A program made the position numbers and the translations under genes. Below, piece by piece: positions 23,693 through 31,998 of a stretch of DNA of 33,590 nucleotides. Under the pieces are notes generated by a model. The model was not told the DNA's origin and ran no database searches. It saw only the letters and a program-made list of their open reading frames with translations. This DNA comes from DAOPZC01 sp035353175 (GTDB taxonomy: Bacteria > Verrucomicrobiota > Kiritimatiellia > RFP12 > UBA1067), in assembly GCA_035353175.1 (NCBI GenBank), contig DAOPZC010000054.1, positions 1 through 33,590 on the forward strand. The letters are read 5' to 3'. How positions within the stretch are numbered: the stretch's first letter is position 1; each line of letters opens with the position of its first letter.

Positions 23693-24628
23693 TCAGCGGA
23701 CGGCGTCGCACTCCTCTTGCGAACTCGGCCGAGTGACGGCGCTTTGTCCGCTGCGCCAGGCGCTGGGGGTGAGGCCGAACTCGCGTTTGAACTGCATGGC
23801 GAAATGCTGGGAAGAGGAGAATCCGAGCGCCTGGGCGATCGCGGTGACGGGCTCATCGGTCGCGCGCAGGCGCTGTTGCGCGGCGCGCATCCGACACGCC
23901 AGCAGGAAGGTGTAGGGCGGCAGTCCGGTGAGCTGTTTAAAGCGGGTGTTGAGGCGGCTCTCGGAAAGGGCTGCGTCACGCGTCAGAAGATCGATGGGAT
24001 ATTCGCGTTCGGGGTGTTGGCGCATGGTGTCGATGATGCGCGCGATCCGGAGATCGCCCGGATTTTTGGGCTCCGCCTGCGCGGCTTCGATCAACGCCAG
24101 CAGGAGGTCGAGCACGGCCCCCCGCATGGCGAGGCGGCGGAACGCGCCGGGGGCCTGTTCGATGTGGAGCTTGAAGAGGCGCTGGAAGGCCAGCCGCAAG
24201 CGGTCGCTTCCTTTGAAAAGGCGGCGCGGCAGCGTGCGCAGTGTCTGCTTCAAGATGTCGGACTCCGCCGGCGGCAGATGCAAGACCGGCCGGTTCTCCG
24301 GTTCCAGGCGGAAGAACATCCAATACATCACCAGCCCTTTCGGGTTGGTGGACAGGCGGTGCCATTCGTCGGGCTGCGTCACCAGCACGTTGCCGGGAAG
24401 AAGCTGGAGCGCGTTGCCGCCGAACTCGAAGATCAGGGAACCGCGCATGCAGAGCGACACCTCGAGGCATCCGGGGTGGATATGCTCGGAGACGCTGGGC
24501 TTGCTGCTCTTGAAATGGCTGTAGCCCAGGGCGGGAATGCACGGAAGGCCTTCGTGCTCGAGGTTGAGCACGCGCCGCTCGGGCGTGTCGACATATTCGA
24601 AAGGCAGCGTGCAGACCGGCTTGCTCAT
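23693..24628 (-). CDS. AraC-family transcriptional activator
   Basis: This 311-aa cytoplasmic regulator has an N-terminal cupin-like sensor (HIHPGCLEVSLCMRG, FEFGGNALQLLPGNVLV at about residues 50-90). The C-terminal double helix-turn-helix is at about 205-300: SESRLNTRFKQLTGLPPY, PVTAIAQALGFSSSQHFA and FKREFGLTPSAWR. The GFSSSQHFAMQFKREFG stretch is the classical AraC signature. Such proteins usually sense a sugar or related ligand and activate carbohydrate genes. ATG at 24628 overlaps the stop of the membrane protein gene as ATGA, indicating translational coupling. The reading frame is open far upstream, but the conserved sensor begins at this ATG. A copy of its first ten codons occurs about 1.4 kb upstream at 26005. 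Confidence 0.92.
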   Translation of the reverse strand: MSKPVCTLPFEYVDTPERRVLNLEHEGLPCIPALGYSHFKSSKPSVSEHIHPGCLEVSLCMRGSLIFEFGGNALQLLPGNVLVTQPDEWHRLSTNPKGLVMYWMFFRLEPENRPVLHLPPAESDILKQTLRTLPRRLFKGSDRLRLAFQRLFKLHIEQAPGAFRRLAMRGAVLDLLLALIEAAQAEPKNPGDLRIARIIDTMRQHPEREYPIDLLTRDAALSESRLNTRFKQLTGLPPYTFLLACRMRAAQQRLRATDEPVTAIAQALGFSSSQHFAMQFKREFGLTPSAWRSGQSAVTRPSSQEECDAVR

Positions 24629-25890
24629 GTCGGCAGTATACCGCTTCCGGTTTCGGTGTGGCAAGGCACGCGTCGCGTCAGCCTGGACAGGAGCAGGGCG
24701 TAGTAGCCCAGCCACGCGGCGAACGTCAGAATCAACAGCTTCTGGCAGGTCGGCACATAGGGGGCGAACGGAAGGACCTTGGCTTGATGGCAGCAAAGGA
24801 AAGTCTGGAAGACGGTCACCAGTGCGCTGCACCAGACGAGCCAGTTCCAGCGCGCCAGCCCTGACGTGCGGGGGTTGAGGCGCGCCGGTGTCAGCATGAG
24901 TAGGGCGAGGCCGCCGCCGCCTACCGCGGCGAAACATCCGACATTGTGATAGAAGCCGTTCACGTTTTCCGGCACGAACGCGATGGCGAGAAGACCTGCG
25001 GCGTTGAGCGCTCCGCCCCAGCGGAGGCACAGCTTCGCGCGGGCGTCTGTGACGAAACAAGCCAGCGCCGGATAAAACCGCGCGGCCGCCAAAGCGCTGA
25101 CCATCAGGCCTGCCGTGAAGAGGTAGTGGCAGACGGGGTAGTCTACGCCGTCCAGCCGGGTCCGGCCCAAGACGCTCAGCATCCGCATGCAGGGGTTGTA
25201 GGCCTTGCCGGGATAAAACAGCATGGCGGCCAGAAAGAGCGCGAACGCGGCTAGCCCGCCCCAGAATGCGGCGAGGGGCGCACGGCGAAGCAGACGGAGC
25301 CGATGACCGGGCCTCGGGCAACGGCCGCACCGCGCGATTCCCGCGGCAATCAGCAGCAGGCTGGCGAGGTAGGTGACGCCGACGAGGTGGCGCACGTGCG
25401 GCACGCGGAGAATCTGGCCGAAGGCGATCAGGGTGTCGGAGAAGAGCAGGGCGCACAGGCCGAAGCGCCAGGCCGAGGAGAGCGGATGCCTGCCGCATGC
25501 GTACGACACGCTGACGGCGGATAGCAGGCCATAGCCGCCCAGCGCCCAAGCCAGACGCGCGGACGGAAGGGCGGGGATCACGCGTGCCGCGAACAGGACG
25601 CCGAAGCTGAACAGCAGGCCGGCGGCCAGGCGCGGGTTCCAAGCGGCGTGGCGCCGCAGGAACGCAATCCATAATGTTTGCGCCAGAGAGAAACCGGCCA
25701 CGCCGTAAAGGAAGCTGTCGGAAGCGAGCGGAGCGCCGCGCACCGCAAGGAAATAGTCGCCGGCCATGGTCACGGCCAGTCCGCACCATGCCAGCCAGTA
25801 CGAACGGCATGCGGCTCCACCCCGAATGATCGAAGCCGCCGTTACCGCGAGCAAGATCGGCGTAAAACCCAAGAGCCAGAGATTCGTCAC
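24625..25890 (-). CDS. Polytopic membrane protein, YhhN-like N-half plus a second membrane half
   Basis: This 421-aa protein has roughly 12 hydrophobic segments. The N-terminal half (about 1-190) has the YhhN/TMEM86-like layout: GDYFLAVRG, YGVAGFSLAQTLWIAF and a later FSDTLIAFGQ-type helix. That family includes lysoplasmalogenases, but activity here is not shown. The C-terminal half (about 210-400), with NPCMRMLSVLGRT, YPVCHYLFTAGLMVSAL and FVPENVNGFYHNVG, recalls DUF998-type proteins. The start is GTG at 25890, preceded by AGGAGG at good spacing. Its stop overlaps the AraC start, so transport, lipid or signal sensing linked to that regulator is plausible but inferred. The gene is divergent from the LamG operon. 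Confidence 0.72.
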   Translation of the reverse strand: MTNLWLLGFTPILLAVTAASIIRGGAACRSYWLAWCGLAVTMAGDYFLAVRGAPLASDSFLYGVAGFSLAQTLWIAFLRRHAAWNPRLAAGLLFSFGVLFAARVIPALPSARLAWALGGYGLLSAVSVSYACGRHPLSSAWRFGLCALLFSDTLIAFGQILRVPHVRHLVGVTYLASLLLIAAGIARCGRCPRPGHRLRLLRRAPLAAFWGGLAAFALFLAAMLFYPGKAYNPCMRMLSVLGRTRLDGVDYPVCHYLFTAGLMVSALAAARFYPALACFVTDARAKLCLRWGGALNAAGLLAIAFVPENVNGFYHNVGCFAAVGGGGLALLMLTPARLNPRTSGLARWNWLVWCSALVTVFQTFLCCHQAKVLPFAPYVPTCQKLLILTFAAWLGYYALLLSRLTRRVPCHTETGSGILPT

Positions 25891-26137
25891 GGTATCCCTC
25901 CTGTTGATAACACTCTGACAGTATAGCGCCCCTGTCGTCCCGTAGGGTAAAGAAACTTCAATAGTTTTTCTGAAGAAAAGGTGGCGTGCAAGCCGGCTTG
26001 CTCATGACCCCGGATGTCGTTTCGGGCTACGGAGTGGCAAGGGGGCCGTGGTCAAGAAACAACAATCGTAAAATCTTGAACGCTTGCTTGATGGGGGCGT
26101 GGTAATGTAGTCACAATGAATGAAGGGGAGGGAACAG
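25891..26137. promoter_or_regulatory. Divergent intergenic region with palindrome and regulator remnant
   Basis: This 247-base gap separates the divergent membrane-protein and LamG-protein genes. It contains a perfect 14-bp palindrome, GCAAGCCGGCTTGC (25988-26001), a TATACT -10-like box on the minus strand (25920-25925), a CTTCA/TGAAG inverted repeat near 25956-25975, and a short AraC-start remnant. The AraC protein encoded nearby is the obvious candidate to bind here. No convincing -35/-10 pair was found for the plus-strand gene. Confidence 0.4.
25958..26005 (-). pseudogene. Remnant or duplicate of the AraC gene 5' end (15 codons)
   Basis: On the minus strand, ATG at 26005 opens a frame reading MSKPACTPPF, then LQKNY and a stop. 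The intact AraC-family protein starts MSKPVCTLPF. Eight of ten residues and 25 of the first 30 bases match, then similarity stops. It may be the abandoned original 5' end of the regulator, a fragment of a lost paralogue, or a leader peptide. No Shine-Dalgarno is visible. Confidence 0.5.
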
Positions 26138-29100
26138 ATGACAAGCACAAGGCATTTGATGACTGCGATGGCGGCGGTCTTTCTGTCGTGCCTCGGCGCG
26201 GCGCGGCTGATCGCGGACGACGAGTTTCTGGCGGCGTGGTACAAGATGGATGAGGTCGTCTTGGCCAATGGCATACGCAAAATCGCCGACGCCTCCGGCA
26301 ACGGCCGGGATTTGACGCTGGGGGACGGGTGCCGGCTGACCAACGGCATCGCGGGCTCCGGCCTGCATTTCGACGGTACGGCCAACGCGTGGTCGACGCT
26401 GACCACGCCGGCACTGGGCAACCGTACGGTTTCGATGCTGTTCTGTCGCGAGCAGGGGAACGGGCCGCTGTTGGAGGGACAAACAACGTATCCGTATGTG
26501 ATCGCATCCCTGTCGACGATGAACATCCATTTATACACGACGGCGGACGGGTGTCTGGCCTATGTGACCGGGCGTCCCGTTTTTTTGAACGGCGCTACTT
26601 TTCTTCGGGGACAGTGGAATCATTTGGCGTGGGTGTACGAGCAGACGGAGACCGAGACGGCAAACGTGTTCACCGCGGTCTGCAAGTTTTATCGAAACGG
26701 CATTTTGACCTCCACATCGGCGAGTTACACGTTGACCAACACGGCCGCGGCGGGAACGACGCTCCTGGGATCGAGTTACGATCATACGCGCCCGATTTAC
26801 GGCGCGCTGGATGAGGTCCGGGTCTACGGCGCGGCGCTGACAGACGCGCAGGTCAAACAGGAGGCGCTGCGAAGCATGGAGACGGGCAAGACGCCGCGCC
26901 TGCTGGGACGTTGGACGATGGAGGAGGTCATCGAAACAAACAGTGTCCGCCTCATTCGCGATGTCACCGGATCCGGCTACGATTTGCGGCTCGGCGATGG
27001 GTGCCAATTGACCGGCGGCGTCGACGGCGGTGCGCTGAATTTCAACGGCTCCACCTCCGCGTTTTCCCTCTTCACGAACGGCCCCGCCGTTTCGAGTTGG
27101 TCTTTCGCGGGCTGGGTCCGGCAGGACCGGACGTCCGAAACGCCAGTCGTAGCAGGCAATTACTATCCGCGCATTTTCAACGGCAATGCGGGTAATCTGA
27201 TGATGCACTTCAGTCCGGCCAATAACGGTGTGACCTTCCAAGGCTATGGCCATGCCGCCTCACAGGCATGCGCGATTCGTCCGGACAGCGGCGTCTGGGC
27301 CCATTATGCCGTGGTGAGTCGCATGGCCTACAACGCGCCGAGCAATGATTTCGCAAGCGTCCCCGAATTCTATGTGAACGGACGAAAGGCTGCGACCGGT
27401 GTCGAGCGGGTGGCCGGCAAGTTGGTTTGGGATGCCGGGTACACGCTGTACTATGGGAACATGTCGCAAAACGGCGTCCGTCCCTTCATGGGCGATTTCG
27501 ACGATTTCCGTTTCTATGACGGGGCTCTTTCCGAAACCCAGGTACGGGCGATTTACTTGGGGCTTCCCCCGGTCTCCGCAGGCGCGGACTTCACCTCCTC
27601 GGCGGAGACGGTGAGCCTTCAGGGGCGGATCGGCGACTCGAGCGACAGCGCGTTACGCCTCGGGTTCGACGCCCAAGTGGGGTGGACGCTCGTTTCGGCT
27701 CCCGAGGGGGGCGAGGCGGCGGTGATCGAAGCTCCGGCGAGCGTGCTTACGCGGGCGGCTTTGCCGGTCGTCGGCGACTATGTCTTCCGGTTGACGGCGA
27801 CCAATTCGGCGCATGCCGCAAGCGACGAGGTGACCGTGACGCGCGTGGCTGTGCCTGCGGAAAATTCGGCTCCGACCGTCACGCTTGACGCGACGGCGTC
27901 GGTTGCCCTGCCCGCGACGCTGCCGCTGACGGCGGCAGTCGCCGACGCCGACGGCGTGTTGGGCGCAACGCGCGTCGCGTGGACAAAGGTCAGCGGACCG
28001 GGGGGCGTCTATTTCGATCCGCCCTTCAACAACGCGACAGAGGCGACTTTCACGTCGGAGGGCCGTTATGTGCTGAGGTGCACGGCGGACGACGGCGCGG
28101 CCACCGCGTCTGCGGACGTGGACGTGACGGTCACCGGGAACGGTGCCGCGAACCTGACGAACGGCCTCGTCCGCTATTATCCCGCGAACAGTGCGCCTCA
28201 CAACAAAGAGGTCGTCGGCGGGTCGACGGCGATGACGGTCCCGCACTACGAGGCGGGCATTGCCGGTTACGGGATTCGTTCGTATGCGGCGGCCGGCTAC
28301 TCGGACACGCTGCAGACGCTGCCCGAAAGCGGCCCTGCGAGCAGTGCGCCGACCAATGTCTCGCACCTCGCGTTCAGCTTCTGGATGTACCACGACACGT
28401 CAGACACCAACGTCTCGGCCAACGCCGCGTTGGTCGACGTCAACTATACCCTCGGCCTCTATTACGGTTGCCAGAACGCCTCTCCCGGTTTCATTCTCTT
28501 TCAGCAGGGCGCGGGCGGGGCGGCCATGACCTACACCTTCCCGAGCCCATCCCCCTCGCCGAAAAACCGCTGGATGCACGTTTACGCGTCCTTCGCGCGC
28601 GCGACGGGGGACGAACTCGAGCTGTACATCGACGGCGTCAAGCAGACGAAGTCCGCCTCAAGCGGGAAAAACGCCGGGCGCGTCGTCGCACAAAACATTC
28701 GTTTGGGAGGGATGGCTCAAACGTCCGGCGGACCGCAGGGCCCCGTCACGAACACGGTCAGCGGCGGCTATTATTCCCGCGTCTTTCCCGGGGTTATGGA
28801 TGAGGTGCGGATTTACAACCGCAAACTCGCGGAGGCTGAGATTGCCGCGCTTGCCGCTGATCCGGTGCGGGTCAACCGCGGACCGTTGACGGAGTTGGTT
28901 GCGGAGGTCCTCATTGGGAACCAGGGGGCGAGCATGCCGTTGGAGGCCGTTGTTTACGATGACGGATTACCGACCGGGGTGCCGCTCGCGAGCCGTTGGA
29001 GGATCGTCTCCGGAAATGCCGCCGGAATCCACATAGCAGACGAGACGAGTTTGATCACAACGATCTCTCTTCTAAAGGTTGGAACCTTCGGGCTGCAACT

Positions 29101-29188
29101 TGAGACGACAGATGGCGAACGAGTCTCGTATTCGGAAGTGGTTACGGTTGTCGTTAATCCATGCGGTACGGCCATCTTGCTCAAATAA
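26138..29188 (+). CDS. Secreted triple-LamG protein with Ig/PKD-like domains (surface protein 3)
   Basis: This exported protein has 1016 aa. The signal peptide is about residues 1-25 (MAAVFLSCLGAARLIADD). There are three LamG/concanavalin-like domains at about 33-250, 257-478 and 674-909, each closing with a D-E/D-[VF]-R-[VFI]-Y motif (DEVRVYGAALTDAQ, DDFRFYDGALSETQ, DEVRIYNRKLAEAE). Between domains 2 and 3 lie two Ig/PKD-like sandwiches, and another follows domain 3. The C-terminus VVVNPCGTAILLK matches the tails of the other two large surface proteins. I chose ATG at 26138 because GGGGAGG lies just upstream and it gives a proper signal peptide; ATG at 26120 is in frame but poorer. It heads a run with the sialidase-like and SGNH genes. 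Glycan binding is inferred from LamG. Confidence 0.86.
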   Translation: MTSTRHLMTAMAAVFLSCLGAARLIADDEFLAAWYKMDEVVLANGIRKIADASGNGRDLTLGDGCRLTNGIAGSGLHFDGTANAWSTLTTPALGNRTVSMLFCREQGNGPLLEGQTTYPYVIASLSTMNIHLYTTADGCLAYVTGRPVFLNGATFLRGQWNHLAWVYEQTETETANVFTAVCKFYRNGILTSTSASYTLTNTAAAGTTLLGSSYDHTRPIYGALDEVRVYGAALTDAQVKQEALRSMETGKTPRLLGRWTMEEVIETNSVRLIRDVTGSGYDLRLGDGCQLTGGVDGGALNFNGSTSAFSLFTNGPAVSSWSFAGWVRQDRTSETPVVAGNYYPRIFNGNAGNLMMHFSPANNGVTFQGYGHAASQACAIRPDSGVWAHYAVVSRMAYNAPSNDFASVPEFYVNGRKAATGVERVAGKLVWDAGYTLYYGNMSQNGVRPFMGDFDDFRFYDGALSETQVRAIYLGLPPVSAGADFTSSAETVSLQGRIGDSSDSALRLGFDAQVGWTLVSAPEGGEAAVIEAPASVLTRAALPVVGDYVFRLTATNSAHAASDEVTVTRVAVPAENSAPTVTLDATASVALPATLPLTAAVADADGVLGATRVAWTKVSGPGGVYFDPPFNNATEATFTSEGRYVLRCTADDGAATASADVDVTVTGNGAANLTNGLVRYYPANSAPHNKEVVGGSTAMTVPHYEAGIAGYGIRSYAAAGYSDTLQTLPESGPASSAPTNVSHLAFSFWMYHDTSDTNVSANAALVDVNYTLGLYYGCQNASPGFILFQQGAGGAAMTYTFPSPSPSPKNRWMHVYASFARATGDELELYIDGVKQTKSASSGKNAGRVVAQNIRLGGMAQTSGGPQGPVTNTVSGGYYSRVFPGVMDEVRIYNRKLAEAEIAALAADPVRVNRGPLTELVAEVLIGNQGASMPLEAVVYDDGLPTGVPLASRWRIVSGNAAGIHIADETSLITTISLLKVGTFGLQLETTDGERVSYSEVVTVVVNPCGTAILLK

Positions 29189-29198
29189 AGGCAATACT

Positions 29199-30998
29199 AT
29201 GCGCATCAAAAGGTTTTTCATCATTGGGGGTGGGGCTGCATTGGCGGTTGTCGGATGTGTTTCGACGTCAACGTCACCTGCGGTCTCGTGGCTGCCGCTT
29301 AAACCGGGAGGCGCTGCCGAGTGCCAGCCGCAGTTCCGTGGTGGTGTGCGTCAAGTGGCTGCGGCGGCGGGCCGGTCGGCCCATTTCTCCGGCGCAATGG
29401 AAGACGTCGCCGTTTTTGACACGCCCGCCTTCTCCAACCTGACGGTGGCCGGATGGGTTAAGATGGACGGAACCGGTCACGGCGATAAGCCCTATCCGCG
29501 CATCGTCGAGACGCCGGGCTTCTATTTTCATTTGACGGGCCCTCAAGGCGGAAGTCCGCTGGCGGGCCTCACGTTCGGCGCGCACGTCGGCGGCGGCGTA
29601 TCGGCGTGGAGCATATCGGAGGCCGTTTCCACCGGGCGTTGGGCGCACGTGGCGGTGGCCTGTCCGGGCTCCGTGTGCGCCGCGCCGACCTTCTATGTGA
29701 ACGGACGGCTGCTGAAGGCCGCCCTTGCTCCGAAACCCCTGCCCGCGGTCTTTCGCGGCGGGAATGCCGCGTTCGGAAACGCGCCGGGCGGTTCGCGACC
29801 GTTTCAGGGCGCGTTGGCGGACCTCCGCCTTTACGACGGGCTGCTGACGCCGCGTGCGGTCGCGGCGCTGGCGCGGAGAACGCCAGAGGGGACCGTGCCG
29901 GTCGAAACGAAGATCGTCTGTCATGACGAGGTTCCGCTTGCCGACATTTCCGGCCGGAGGCGGTGGCAGACCGTGATCGCGGCGGGCACGACGAATATTT
30001 ACCAGGGCCATCCGACCACGGCGCTGCTGCCGGACGGCCGGACGCTCTTTGCGGTCTGGACGCTGGAGCACGGCGGCGCGTGCGGACCTGCGGCGCGCAG
30101 CGACGACGGCGGAAAAACCTGGACGCGGATCGACGATCGGTTCCCCGCGTGTTACACGACGCACCGCAACTGCCCCGCCATCTATCGCATCGTCGCGCCG
30201 GACGGCCGGGCACGTCTGATGATCTTCACGAACAAGAAGGGCGTCGGACGCATGATGAGCGAAGACGAGGGCCGCAGCTGGCGCGAGCTGCCGTCCCTGC
30301 CCCTCAAGCGAGTGGGCATGCCCTTCACGGGGCTGATCCGGCTGAAGGACGGCACGACCGCCGCTTTCGGCCAGGTGGGCGTCGAGAGCGGACGCGGATC
30401 GAAGGATGAAAAAGTCGGGCAGAGCGTCTTCATGATCGTATCGGCGGACGGCGGGCTCACGTGGGGCGAACCCAAGGTGATCGCGGCGAAGGAGGGCAAG
30501 GACCTCTGCGAGCCGTTCGTGCTGCACTCGCCGGACGGCGGCGAGCTGTGTTGCCTCATGCGTGAGAATTTTCACAAAGGACGAAGCATGATGTGTTTCA
30601 GCCGCGACGAGGGCCAGACGTGGAGCGAGCCGGTCGATACGCCGTGGGGGCTGACCGGCGACCGGCACGAGGGCGTCCAGACGCCGGACGGGCGCTGGGT
30701 GATCGCCTTCCGGGATAGGGCCATCGGCAGTTCCACTTACGGGCACTTTGTGGCGTGGGTCGGCACGTACGATGATATCCGCAACGGCCGTCCCGGCCAG
30801 TTCAGGATCAAGTTGTTGCACAGCTATGCGAAATGGGATTGCGGCTACCCGGGTATGGAGGTGTTGCCGGATGGTACGGTTATCGCGACCACCTATATCA
30901 AATATTGGGACGATGCGCGCCGCCATTCGGTCGTCAGCACGCGTTTCAAACTGAGCGAACTGAGCCCAAAGACGGCGAAAACAACGACGAATGAGTAA
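29199..30998 (+). CDS. Lipoprotein with LamG domain and sialidase-like (BNR/Asp-box) propeller
   Basis: This 599-aa protein has a lipobox (LAVVGC), so it is probably lipid-anchored. Residues about 30-225 are a LamG-like domain (TVAGWVKMDG, GRWAHVAVACPG, ADLRLYDGLLTPRA). Residues about 235-590 form a six-bladed propeller with four Asp-boxes: SDDGGKTW (301), SEDEGRSW (354), SADGGLTW (415) and SRDEGQTW (468). This is the sialidase/neuraminidase superfamily (GH33-like). The usual FRIP motif at the start of the propeller is not evident; the region reads NIYQGHPTTALLPDGRTLFAVW-like (split landmark, NIYQGHP then LLPDGR). The substrate may therefore not be sialic acid. AAAGG precedes the ATG at 29199, 10 bases after the previous stop. 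The longer in-frame ORF starting at 29079 overlaps the upstream gene and lacks a signal sequence. Confidence 0.85.
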   Translation: MRIKRFFIIGGGAALAVVGCVSTSTSPAVSWLPLKPGGAAECQPQFRGGVRQVAAAAGRSAHFSGAMEDVAVFDTPAFSNLTVAGWVKMDGTGHGDKPYPRIVETPGFYFHLTGPQGGSPLAGLTFGAHVGGGVSAWSISEAVSTGRWAHVAVACPGSVCAAPTFYVNGRLLKAALAPKPLPAVFRGGNAAFGNAPGGSRPFQGALADLRLYDGLLTPRAVAALARRTPEGTVPVETKIVCHDEVPLADISGRRRWQTVIAAGTTNIYQGHPTTALLPDGRTLFAVWTLEHGGACGPAARSDDGGKTWTRIDDRFPACYTTHRNCPAIYRIVAPDGRARLMIFTNKKGVGRMMSEDEGRSWRELPSLPLKRVGMPFTGLIRLKDGTTAAFGQVGVESGRGSKDEKVGQSVFMIVSADGGLTWGEPKVIAAKEGKDLCEPFVLHSPDGGELCCLMRENFHKGRSMMCFSRDEGQTWSEPVDTPWGLTGDRHEGVQTPDGRWVIAFRDRAIGSSTYGHFVAWVGTYDDIRNGRPGQFRIKLLHSYAKWDCGYPGMEVLPDGTVIATTYIKYWDDARRHSVVSTRFKLSELSPKTAKTTTNE

Positions 30999-31013
30999 CG
31001 GCCAGGAGACGGC

Positions 31014-31826
31014 ATGAGAAAACGGGCGTTTATATTCGGATCGGCTTGGCTCGTGGCAGCCTCGTTGCCTTTGGTTCTGATGGCGGTCGGCCAGCCGCAG
31101 GAACACGCCGTGACGCTTCGCATCATGCCGGTGGGCGATTCGATCACGCGCGGAACCTATCTGGGGGGAGAAACGCTTCCCAATCCGCTGGGCGGGGGTT
31201 GGCGGAAACGGCTTCAGGATCGGCTGCGGGCGGCAGGCGTTCCGTTCGAGTTTGTGGGTGAATTGGACTATTGGGCGTACGGGGCCGACGGCGTTGTCGA
31301 TCCAAGTTTTTCGCCCCGCCATCACGGGCTGGCCGGTTTCAGCAATGAGGGAATACTGAAAGGCGGCGTCGTTCCGACCCCGAAGGCGGTGCTTGCGGCC
31401 AAAGGGGTTCAGGAGGTCCGCGTGCCCGGCATCGTTGAGGCTCTGGCGCGTAACAAGCCGGACGTTGTTCTGCTCATGTCCGGCGCGAACGGTTTTGACG
31501 CGTCGGCGCGGGACCGGCTGGTGGAAACGATCTGCGCGCATTTCGACGGCGAACTAGTCGTCGCGACCATTACGCCGCAGAAGGCGCCCCGTCGTGGTTG
31601 GGAGCTGGTTGTGCCCTACAACGCCTCGCTGCCTGGGTTGGTCGAGCGGCATCAGAAAGAGGGCCGCCGCATCCGTCTGGTTGACATGTATGCGGCACTG
31701 ACCCCGGACGATATCACAAAAGACGGGGTCCATCCGAATGCGGCGGGGTTGGATAAGATCGCGGACGCTTGGTTCCGGGCGCTCGTGCCGGAAAAGCCGC
31801 GTCCACGGGTAGGCGCGATCCGGTAG
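31014..31826 (+). CDS. Secreted SGNH/GDSL-family hydrolase (esterase)
   Basis: This 270-aa protein has a signal peptide (WLVAASLPLVLMAVGQPQE). Block I reads MPVGDSITRG with the nucleophile Ser43. Block III is SGANG with Asn159 for the oxyanion hole. Block V is DGVHPN with Asp237 and His240 completing the catalytic set. SGNH enzymes of this type often remove acetyl or other acyl groups from polysaccharides in the periplasm or outside the cell. AGGAG lies 5 bases before the ATG, and the gene starts 15 bases after the sialidase-like gene, so the two are co-transcribed. De-acylation of a decorated glycan, opening it to the neighbouring hydrolases, is the likely role but is inferred. Confidence 0.9.
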   Translation: MRKRAFIFGSAWLVAASLPLVLMAVGQPQEHAVTLRIMPVGDSITRGTYLGGETLPNPLGGGWRKRLQDRLRAAGVPFEFVGELDYWAYGADGVVDPSFSPRHHGLAGFSNEGILKGGVVPTPKAVLAAKGVQEVRVPGIVEALARNKPDVVLLMSGANGFDASARDRLVETICAHFDGELVVATITPQKAPRRGWELVVPYNASLPGLVERHQKEGRRIRLVDMYAALTPDDITKDGVHPNAAGLDKIADAWFRALVPEKPRPRVGAIR

Positions 31827-31998
31827 GCCGCGCTTGGTACGGGCCTTTGTTGGCGGATCGGTTGCTCGGTGGGCCGTGGCAACGGTTTTGTGATGAGCTG
31901 ACACGTCGCGATAAAGGGAAGGGGATCTTTGCGCCGACTGGCCACGGTCTTTCCAATGGGGGGCACTCGGTGTGGAAGGGGAAGCTTGGGGGGTAAGT
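31827..31998 (+). other. Intergenic gap before the last lipoprotein gene
   Basis: This gap is 172 bases. CTTTCCA and TGGAAGG form a loose inverted repeat near 31950-31980, and TTGTGA-16-GATAAA is a possible weak promoter near 31888-31915. Neither is convincing. No small gene was recognised. Confidence 0.25.

Noticed and set aside
24629..25810. N-terminal extension of the AraC frame
   Set aside because: The frame is open by composition only. This stretch is the antisense/alternate frame of the membrane protein gene, and the conserved sensor domain begins at 24628.
29079..29198. Upstream start for the sialidase-like gene
   Set aside because: It overlaps the end of surface protein 3. The lipoprotein signal and AAAGG site support ATG at 29199.
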